5,074 nt of DNA from Pseudanabaena sp. CAN_BIN31 (GTDB lineage Bacteria; Cyanobacteriota; Cyanobacteriia; Pseudanabaenales; Pseudanabaenaceae). The position numbers and the translations under genes were made by a program. The stretch is from contig JAJAZG010000509.1 of the NCBI GenBank assembly GCA_026785865.1, forward strand, positions 1 to 5,074, given 5' to 3'. The notes beneath the pieces were generated by a model, which did no database searches, was not told the origin of the DNA, and saw only the letters and a program-made list of their open reading frames with translations. How positions within the stretch are numbered: the first letter of the stretch is position 1; every line of letters begins with the position of its first letter. Positions 1 to 3,997 of this stretch are shown one piece after another.

Positions 1-91
1 GCTTAGGTGGAAGCGATTTGCCCTTCTTTTTGGCAAGTGGTGCATTACCAGAGTTTTTGTTGTCTGGGGCGGATGGAGGAGATTCGGACAT
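1..91 (-). CDS. N-terminal fragment of an unidentified protein (runs off the left edge)
   Basis: An ATG at 91-89 opens a frame that stays open to the window edge, giving 30 complete codons. The peptide starts MSESPPSAPDNKNSGNAPLA and continues with a lysine-rich KKKGKSLPPK stretch. It is rich in Pro, Ser, Asn and Lys and looks like a disordered N-terminal tail; no signal peptide or membrane segment is visible. I do not recognise the family. No clear Shine-Dalgarno sequence precedes the ATG, but a 7-bp stem-loop (98-118) lies just upstream. The upstream neighbour on the same strand is a dead transposase fragment, so the gene probably has its own promoter between 92 and 160. That this is a true gene rests on the coding-like composition and the open frame only. 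Confidence 0.45.
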   Translation of the reverse strand, partial: MSESPPSAPDNKNSGNAPLAKKKGKSLPPK

Positions 92-97
92 TATTAT

Positions 98-118
98 TGT
101 AGGAGATACTTTCCTACA
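98..118. other. Short stem-loop upstream of the left-edge gene
   Basis: TGTAGGA (98-104) and TCCTACA (112-118) form a perfect 7-bp stem with a 7-nt loop, 7 bases upstream of the ATG at 91. It would fall in the 5' untranslated region of the left-edge gene and could affect its translation or mark an old insertion end. Its function is unknown; only the inverted repeat is seen. Confidence 0.35.
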
Positions 119-159
119 GCTTAGCTAATATTTTCTAATACTCAAATTTATAGTTTTGG

Positions 160-339
160 TTAATTAACTGGGGTTACGTGGAAGTCTTGCCCCCCTGTTT
201 GTCTTTGAACTAGATTATTTATCCAGCTTCGACTGACCACAAACCTCTTCGCCACTTCTTTCATCGTACTTTTTCCTTCTTGATAGACCGCGATTACTCG
301 TTCTCTCAAATCCAGTGAATACGGTTTTCCCGTTTACAT
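160..339 (-). pseudogene. IS630-family transposase, decayed N-terminal HTH fragment
   Basis: Reading the minus strand from 333, the frame gives TGKPYSLDLRERVIAVYQEG, followed by KSTMKEVAKRFVVSRSWINN and LVQRQTGGQDF. This is the N-terminal helix-turn-helix of IS630/Tc1-mariner-type transposases, which typically open G-(K/R)-PYS-x-DLR-E-RV and contain an EVAxRFxVSRxxI recognition helix. The likely original ATG (339-337) is followed at once by TAA (336-334), so the start is destroyed. The frame ends at TAA 162-160 after about 57 residues, whereas full IS630 transposases are roughly 280-350 residues with a DDE catalytic domain; that domain is absent. This is a remnant and cannot make a transposase. 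An 8-bp inverted repeat (322-329 and 352-359) straddles the old start. The family call is fairly secure; the subgroup is not. Confidence 0.75.
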
Positions 340-511
340 TTTCTCTCATTTGAAAACCGCTATATCACCAAGAATCTAGTCACGGTGCGAGATGTCCAAA
401 AAGCCGATCGCGCATTAACGTTCATAGCTGAAAATCAGAAGGAACAGTAGGAACAGAAGTAAATAGGGAAAGCGCTATCGCTAAAAATCCGCAAGGATTT
501 GAGAGATAAAA
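340..511 (+). other. Non-coding or decayed stretch between IS fragment and small ORF
   Basis: No intact gene is seen. One plus-strand frame is coding-like but interrupted. Its first part, 376-447, reads LVTVRDVQKADRALTFIAEN then QKEQ before TAG (448-450). After TAA (460-462) it resumes as GKALSLKIRKDLRDKNEQGR until TAA 544-546. This may be the decayed 3' end of a gene interrupted by the transposase, or chance. I do not recognise a family. The resumed part overlaps the small ORF starting at 512 in a different frame, so at most one of the two is real there. Confidence 0.2.
485..500 (+). promoter_or_regulatory. GCAA-tetraloop hairpin ahead of the small ORF
   Basis: AAATCC (485-490), loop GCAA (491-494) and GGATTT (495-500) form a perfect 6-bp stem closed by a GNRA tetraloop, ending 11 bases before the ATG at 512. 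It lies where a 5' leader would be, and the purine run GAGAG just after it is the only ribosome-binding candidate. The loop is the same as in the CRISPR repeat hairpin of this window. A role is inference. Confidence 0.3.
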
Positions 512-748
512 ATGAACAAGGAAGATTGTCGAATGTTGCTATATAAAGCTAGCAACTATTATGTAATAGTGAGTTTCACTTTATCAATAAAAAAGATAGA
601 AGTCAGGCTCAAAGATCATTATGCCTGCAAAATTCTTGAATGCAATCAAGATACAGTACTATTTATCCCACCAAAAGCTGAAACGATCCAGCAAATGCTA
701 GCAAGTGGAAAAATACAAGACTGCACCAATCAAAACTCAAAGATATAA
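512..748 (+). CDS. Small hypothetical protein (78 aa)
   Basis: ATG at 512 opens a 78-residue frame ending in TAA 746-748. The protein begins MNKEDCRMLLYKASNYYVIV and later has a KIEVRLKDHYACKIL segment and VLFIPPKAETIQQML. It is mixed alpha/beta in character, has no signal peptide or long hydrophobic segment, and holds three cysteines. I do not recognise it. GAGAG at 501-505 could act as a weak ribosome-binding site. It stands alone on the plus strand between a transposase remnant and a repeat-rich element, and a strong stem-loop (763-792) follows 14 bases after the stop. A second frame through 466-543 is also coding-like, so this ORF may be real, relic or chance. Confidence 0.4.
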   Translation: MNKEDCRMLLYKASNYYVIVSFTLSIKKIEVRLKDHYACKILECNQDTVLFIPPKAETIQQMLASGKIQDCTNQNSKI

Positions 749-762
749 ATCAGGAATTAAGA

Positions 763-792
763 TTACCCATCCTCGCATAGCAGGATGGGTAA
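763..792. terminator. Strong stem-loop after the small ORF (terminator-like, no T-run)
   Basis: TTACCCATCCT (763-773) and AGGATGGGTAA (782-792) form a perfect 11-bp stem with an 8-nt loop. It starts 14 bases after the stop of the small ORF, where an intrinsic terminator would sit, but the plus strand lacks a T-run after it (CGGGGTGAAA follows). It may be a T-less terminator, an mRNA 3'-end stabiliser, or part of the adjoining inverted-repeat element, whose left arm begins at 798. Confidence 0.4.
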
Positions 793-897
793 CGGGGTGA
801 AATAAGCAACGTTACAGAAAGTAACGTTAAGCCTATATATAGGTTTCAGGCGATATCTATCAAAATGTACGCTTCATCTAAAAATGTATAGACAAAC

Positions 898-929
898 TAG
901 CTTACGAAAAGAGCCATTATCGTAAGCTA
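898..929. repeat. 10-bp inverted repeat inside the candidate element
   Basis: TAGCTTACGA (898-907) and TCGTAAGCTA (920-929) are perfect inverted copies with a 12-base loop. The nine bases AGCTTACGA recur in direct orientation at 1001-1009, so the motif occurs three times within 112 bases. It may be a protein-binding site or simply a hairpin of a structured transcript. Confidence 0.6.
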
Positions 930-1012
930 AGAGTTTAAACGCTTTCCTAGCGATACTTTCAAGTTTATATAGTCACGGTGAAACTAAATTATTGACAATG
1001 AGCTTACGAATT

Positions 1013-1078
1013 AAGAAATACTTATCTATCTCACAACATAGTTTTGGCTGTTTAGGGACTCTTTGATAAGTATTTCTT
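1013..1078. repeat. 14-bp inverted repeat with long loop inside the candidate element
   Basis: AAGAAATACTTATC (1013-1026) and GATAAGTATTTCTT (1065-1078) are perfect inverted copies separated by 38 bases. As RNA this would be a stable stem with a large loop. A short T-rich tract follows (ttgtttactttttt, 1077-1090), so the right arm plus this tract could act as a rho-independent terminator on the plus strand. Confidence 0.6.
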
Positions 1079-1173
1079 GTTTACTTTTTTATGTTTTGGG
1101 TGGTGTTTATATCGATATTCGTTCACTTCTAAGGCTTAGCACTACTTTCTGTAACGTTACTCATTTCAGCCCA

Positions 1174-1363
1174 GTAACTCAAAATCCTTAACTCGGTTTT
1201 TGGTTCCAATAATACTCAAGCCCCTTATGGCATAGTTAATAAATATGGGAATCTTCCTTTTTCTTTACGCTCTCTCAGATTTTTATTGCCTCAAGGTTTC
1301 CCAACTATTAAAAGTAGAGCTAAGTTCATTCTCGATCTGCGAGTGCCTTGGTAGATTCTCCTA
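1174..1363. other. Intergenic region downstream of cas6, no feature seen
   Basis: About 190 bases between the inverted-repeat element and the cas6 stop. I see no gene, no convincing terminator and no clear promoter; the only structure is a 4-bp hairpin at 1331-1343. Short frames exist on both strands but none is convincing. Confidence 0.4.
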
Positions 1364-2524
1364 TTAACTGTTCTCAAGTCTCCCAGAATTTGATTGTTGT
1401 TCTAAAGTTACGATCGCCTTCCGCGCAGTTTGGGCATATTTTCTGACCGTCTCGTAGGGCATATCGAGATCGATCGAGATCGCCTTCAAACTTTCGCCTA
1501 GTTCATACCTTGCTAAGATAGTTGCCCAGACTGTTGCAGTATTCTGAGCGCGATCGCCGCCTTGTCGCTTTTTTGTTTGCAGAAATAAGTCGGTGAGTTC
1601 AGCAATTCTCTTAATTAAATAGTTTTGGATTGGCGTTGTTGTAGTTAATTCATTTTCATTTTTAATATTTTTGATTTCATCTTGACCAATCAATCGAGTT
1701 TGTCCTAGTCCAAATGTGGTTTTATGTCCTGTACCACAATAGTTTGCCAGCTTAATCAGGGCTAAGAGTAATCTTTCAAAATCAGAATCTCGAGAGGCTT
1801 TGAAATCCGTAGCAAATTCAACAGTACCCGTAAATCCAGTCACATAGCCCTGTTTGGCAACAGCAACCTTGGTGCAGTCCAGATCATAGTTGGTTATATA
1901 AACCACCTGTTCAATCCATGTTAAGAATTCTGCTTGGGGAAAAGCTTCAGGGGCAAAGTCGTTCCATCGGCGCAGATAGCTATGGAAAATGTTGTAGGGA
2001 ATCGGTAGGGGTAAATGATGTTTTTTACTGCGAAAGCAAGTAGGAGTCAGGAAAGCGAGTGTAAATCTTGATTCTGGATTGGATGAGCTTGACCAAAGAT
2101 GGTTGTAGGTGGTGGCGGGTTGGTTAATGGTGATATCAGCGATCGCAAATTTACCTGCATAAAGGTCGAGTCTGGCGGGTGGGCGATCGCACCATGTTTT
2201 CAACCAATTACATACTGGTTTTGATAGGGATGTGATTGTCCATGTGTAGGTTTGGTCTGCTTTTGCGGTCAGGTTTTGGTTTTTAGGTTCAAGTTTGCCA
2301 TTGAGGGGGGAGATGGTGAAGGCTTTTTCAGATTGCCCGTCGTGGAGATATGCGGAGAGAGCGGGGTTGCTATCTCTAACTTGATGCAAAAACCATGCGT
2401 GGAGTCCTGTGGTGTAGTTGGGTTGTAGGGTGATGTCGTTGAGGGCTTTTAGGGTTAGGGTAATGCTGATGAGTTCGGTGTTATCTGTCCATGAGGCGAT
2501 CGCGGATGTTTTTGAGGGTAACAT
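1364..2524 (-). CDS. cas6: CRISPR-associated endoribonuclease Cas6 with C-terminal helix-turn-helix
   Basis: Cas6 cuts the precursor CRISPR transcript within each repeat, at the base of its hairpin, to give crRNAs with an 8-nt 5' handle. From the ATG at 2524 it is 386 residues. An N-terminal ferredoxin-like strand (ELISITLTLKAL) is followed by YTTGLHAWFL; His42 in this motif is the candidate catalytic histidine. The second half has the two glycine-rich signatures of the family, GYVTGFTGTVEF (about 226-237) and GTGHKTTFGLGQ (about 264-275). Beyond the usual end, about residues 331-371 (ARYELGESLKAISIDLDMPY, then ETVRKYAQTARKAI) read as a helix-turn-helix resembling sigma region 4 type domains. 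A TTG at 2587 would add 21 residues but would overlap the upstream gene and lie ahead of the fold, so ATG 2524 is preferred, 35 bases after the CcbP-like stop. The ribosome-binding site is weak (AAAAGAAAA). Probably co-transcribed with the gene above and perhaps with array read-through. HIP1 sites inside it suggest long residence in a cyanobacterium. Confidence 0.88.
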   Translation of the reverse strand: MLPSKTSAIASWTDNTELISITLTLKALNDITLQPNYTTGLHAWFLHQVRDSNPALSAYLHDGQSEKAFTISPLNGKLEPKNQNLTAKADQTYTWTITSLSKPVCNWLKTWCDRPPARLDLYAGKFAIADITINQPATTYNHLWSSSSNPESRFTLAFLTPTCFRSKKHHLPLPIPYNIFHSYLRRWNDFAPEAFPQAEFLTWIEQVVYITNYDLDCTKVAVAKQGYVTGFTGTVEFATDFKASRDSDFERLLLALIKLANYCGTGHKTTFGLGQTRLIGQDEIKNIKNENELTTTTPIQNYLIKRIAELTDLFLQTKKRQGGDRAQNTATVWATILARYELGESLKAISIDLDMPYETVRKYAQTARKAIVTLEQQSNSGRLENS

Positions 2525-2559
2525 TTTTCTTTTATTTTTTTGTATGTCGATCTCTATGT

Positions 2560-2937
2560 CTAAAATCCATACCCCATGTCTACCCAATATTTCCAGTCTG
2601 CTATGGCTTCTTCGGTTTCAGGGTCTGGGTTTATGGCTTTGATGTCTGAGAGTTTTGCAGTAAAGATGTCGTCTTTTTCAACTATGTAGGCTACTTCAAC
2701 ATACATATTGCTTTCACAATCTTCGTCTGAAGCCATGCCTAATACTTCAACCTTTTTGTCGGCGATCGCGCCTGTTTTTGTGTTTTTCTTACTCCATGTG
2801 GCAAGGAATGGGAAGCTGATTTTATCTTGAAGATGGCAGTACCAGCCCGTTGCTCTTTCTCCTTCATTATAGGCATCGACTACTATTTCGTAGTCAATCC
2901 GATTTTCTCTAATTGGGTCTGTTTCCCTGTTAGGCAT
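2560..2937 (-). CDS. CcbP-like calcium-binding protein family member
   Basis: A 125-residue acidic protein starting at ATG 2937. It matches, from memory of the family, the cyanobacterial calcium-binding CcbP-like group: an N-terminal RENRIDYEIVVDAYNEGERA with TGWYCHLQDKISFPF, then KVEVLGMASDEDC, a central beta segment, and the C-terminal TEEAIADWKYWVDMGYGF. The family's usual ending is (Q/E)AIxDWxYWxxRGYxF, and the length fits. The many Asp and Glu residues suit Ca2+ binding; CcbP of Anabaena is known as a calcium-binding protein, but a role for this gene in CRISPR is not established. There is no signal peptide, so it should be cytosolic. It lies 48 bases after the last CRISPR repeat and 35 bases before cas6 on the same strand, so array read-through transcription is likely. 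No strong ribosome-binding site is seen. Confidence 0.72.
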   Translation of the reverse strand: MPNRETDPIRENRIDYEIVVDAYNEGERATGWYCHLQDKISFPFLATWSKKNTKTGAIADKKVEVLGMASDEDCESNMYVEVAYIVEKDDIFTAKLSDIKAINPDPETEEAIADWKYWVDMGYGF

Positions 2938-2985
2938 GGGTATGCTTTGATTTTGTGCGGATGAGTTAATAAGTTAAGTATAAGT

Positions 2986-3410
2986 GTTTCCGTCCCCTTG
3001 CGGGGTAAATATCGTGGCGAATACATAACATGGGATGTCATACTTGGTTTTATAAACCGTTTCCGTCCCCTTGCGGGGTAAATATCGTGGCGAATACAGT
3101 GGTAACACAGCTTACGACGGCTGGACATCTATGGTTTCCGTCCCCTTGCGGGGTAAATATCGTGGCGAATTGGAAGAGACGATAACGATCTAGGTGTATA
3201 TCTGGAGAGCGATGTTTCTGTCCCCTTGCGGGGTAAATATCGTGGCGAATTATTGCGCCTGTTCTCTACAACGAGTTCACACTACCGATGTTTCCGTCCC
3301 CTTGCGGGGTAAATATCGTGGCGAATCAAGGAAATATGCATCATGACAGACAGAGACAAATTCTTTTGGGTTAGTTTCCGTCCCCTTGCGGGGTAAATAT
3401 CGTGGCGAAT
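2986..3410 (-). CRISPR. CRISPR array: 6 repeats of 37 bp, 5 spacers
   Basis: Repeats lie at 2986-3022, 3059-3095, 3134-3170, 3214-3250, 3290-3326 and 3374-3410. All are identical except a C-to-T change at 3219 in the fourth. Plus-strand repeats start GTTTCCGTCCCCTTGCGGGG and end GGCGAAT. Transcription is taken as minus: the repeat then ends in ACGGAAAC, the typical 8-nt handle of Cas6-processed class 1 arrays, preceded by the hairpin CCCC-GCAA-GGGG with a GNRA loop. Spacers (3023-3058, 3096-3133, 3171-3213, 3251-3289, 3327-3373) are 36, 38, 43, 39 and 47 bp, a wide spread. The leader then lies at 3411 and above, next to cas2 and cas1, and the newest spacer would be 3327-3373. No spacer visibly matches another part of the window. 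The hairpin and handle point to type I-D or type III-like systems, but subtype cannot be fixed without effector genes. Confidence 0.97.
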
Positions 3411-3448
3411 ACTATCGCCTTGGAAACTATATACTATGCGGTTTTCAA

Positions 3449-3493
3449 GGTTCGTTTTTTACAGTTCACTTAACATTCGTTTACAAACGAACC
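3449..3493. repeat. Three TTCGTTT modules forming nested inverted repeats in the leader
   Basis: GGTTCGTTT (3449-3457) is matched by its exact inverse AAACGAACC (3485-3493). A second TTCGTTT (3476-3482) forms a tight palindrome with AAACGAA (3485-3491) across two bases. The same 7-mer thus occurs three times, 39 to 84 bases from the first-transcribed repeat. This looks like an operator or architectural-protein site; the binding factor is unknown. Confidence 0.5.
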
Positions 3494-3536
3494 CGAAAAC
3501 AAATAGGAAACTTAAAATTGTTTTCAAAACTGTAAT

Positions 3537-3569
3537 ACTTATTAAGATAACCCAATTTTACTAATAAGT
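3537..3569. repeat. 8-bp inverted repeat in the leader
   Basis: ACTTATTA (3537-3544) and TAATAAGT (3562-3569) are perfect inverted copies 17 bases apart. A smaller palindrome, GTTTTCAAAAC, lies close by at 3520-3530. In such AT-rich DNA chance is possible, so a regulatory role is tentative. Confidence 0.3.
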
Positions 3570-3674
3570 CAAACCTAAAAACACCTATTAACTCTCAAAT
3601 AATCATTAGAACTCTTAAAAACTAACCATAACGACTCGCGACAAACATAGGCGGTACTTTACATTGCTTAACAC

Positions 3675-3731
3675 TTACAAAATTACAAAATCAGGCGGTT
3701 CATAAGGACGTGGACTACCAAACACCCTAGT
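3675..3731 (-). pseudogene. cas2: Severed C-terminus of Cas2, beyond an in-frame stop
   Basis: Directly after the TGA at 3734-3732 the same frame continues for 18 codons, TRVFGSPRPYEPPDFVIL, to TAA 3677-3675. The G-S-P-x-P-x-x-P-P-x-x-x-(I/V)-(I/L) pattern is what Cas2 C-termini look like. Counting the stop as residue 74, the whole frame is 92 codons long, the normal Cas2 size. The simplest cause is a CGA-to-TGA or TGG-to-TGA change. A sequencing error cannot be excluded from the sequence alone. Confidence 0.72.
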
Positions 3732-3953
3732 TCACAGTTTTGCAGTCGCATCCAAAGGATAAACCCGCAAATTATCCACCTCCAGATTTAACAACGGCAA
3801 CCAATATTTTTCTAACTGCTTGCTTAACGTCTTCTCATCCAAAGGACATTCAAAAACCGACCTTTGTACCCTTTGACAACGCTGTTCAATTCGCTTCGCC
3901 AACTTCAAGCGGCGGCGATCGTCAGAAACATCGTAACAAACTAACCACAGCAT
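3732..3953 (-). CDS. cas2: Cas2, prematurely ended at residue 73
   Basis: Cas2 is the small homodimeric partner of Cas1 in spacer integration. From ATG 3953 the protein opens MLWLVCYDVSDDRRRLKLAK, the textbook Cas2 start with Asp8 after the first beta strand, then RVQRSVFECPLDE and NLRVYPLDATAKL. It stops at TGA 3734-3732 after 73 residues, about 18 short of the family's 90-95, and the missing tail is still readable downstream. A GTG at 3998 would touch the cas1 stop and add 15 residues, but these lie before the conserved first strand, so ATG 3953 is preferred; it leaves a 44-base gap after cas1. The lost part includes the C-terminal segment that in known Cas2 dimers pairs across subunits and contacts Cas1, so the truncated form is probably inactive in adaptation unless the TGA is read through. 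The family call is very secure; the lesion is clear but should be checked against reads. Confidence 0.85.
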   Translation of the reverse strand: MLWLVCYDVSDDRRRLKLAKRIEQRCQRVQRSVFECPLDEKTLSKQLEKYWLPLLNLEVDNLRVYPLDATAKL

Positions 3954-3997
3954 AGTTTTTTCAATCCATAAGATAACAACAAAATACGCCACATCCA

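Larger units (their letters stand above)
798..1168. mobile_element. Candidate MITE-like element bounded by 37-bp inverted arms
   Basis: The left arm (798-834) and the reverse complement of 1132-1168 match at 32 of 37 positions; the shared core is AACGTTACAGAAAGTA, flanked by TGAAAT outside and TAAGCCT inside. Similarity continues weakly outward (GGGTAAC against GAGTTAC with a one-base shift). The left arm itself folds: AACGTTAC (808-815) pairs with GTAACGTT (821-828). The 371-bp span has no credible ORF and contains two more inverted repeats (898-929 and 1013-1078). These are the marks of a non-autonomous miniature transposon or of a long structured RNA. The roughly 86 percent arm identity suggests an old insertion. 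I could not find a clean target-site duplication, so the outer boundary is uncertain. Confidence 0.5.
3411..3674 (-). promoter_or_regulatory. CRISPR leader region
   Basis: The 264 bases between the extended end of cas2 and the first-transcribed repeat are strongly AT-rich, non-coding and rich in inverted repeats, as expected of a leader that carries the array promoter and the integration-recognition sites. On the minus strand TTGAAA (3528-3523) and TATTTG (3506-3501) are a possible -35/-10 pair with a 16-base gap, but this is weak. The orientation fits the repeat handle and the position of cas1-cas2. Confidence 0.6.

Noticed and set aside
1081..1130. Short frame MFWVVFISIFVHF inside the structured element
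   Set aside because: Only 13 residues, no ribosome-binding site, overlaps inverted repeats.
2525..2587. TTG start at 2587 for cas6
   Set aside because: It would overlap the upstream gene, and the added 21 residues come before the conserved first strand; ATG 2524 is simpler. The GGA before the TTG is part of the upstream coding sequence.
2418..2642. Plus-strand ORF of 74 residues
   Set aside because: Lies antisense to cas6 and the CcbP-like gene, with no family resemblance.
2938..2985. TATACT (2982-2977, minus) as promoter of the CcbP-like gene
   Set aside because: A good -10 match but without any -35 at the expected distance, where the sequence is CRISPR repeat; not strong enough to list.
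2883..3128. Minus-strand ORF of 81 residues across the array end
   Set aside because: Its sequence is the translated CRISPR repeat (IYPARGRKR / YLPRKGTE twice) plus spacers; it is an array artefact.
3740..3955. Plus-strand ORF of 71 residues
   Set aside because: Exactly antisense to cas2; composition is that of a shadow frame.
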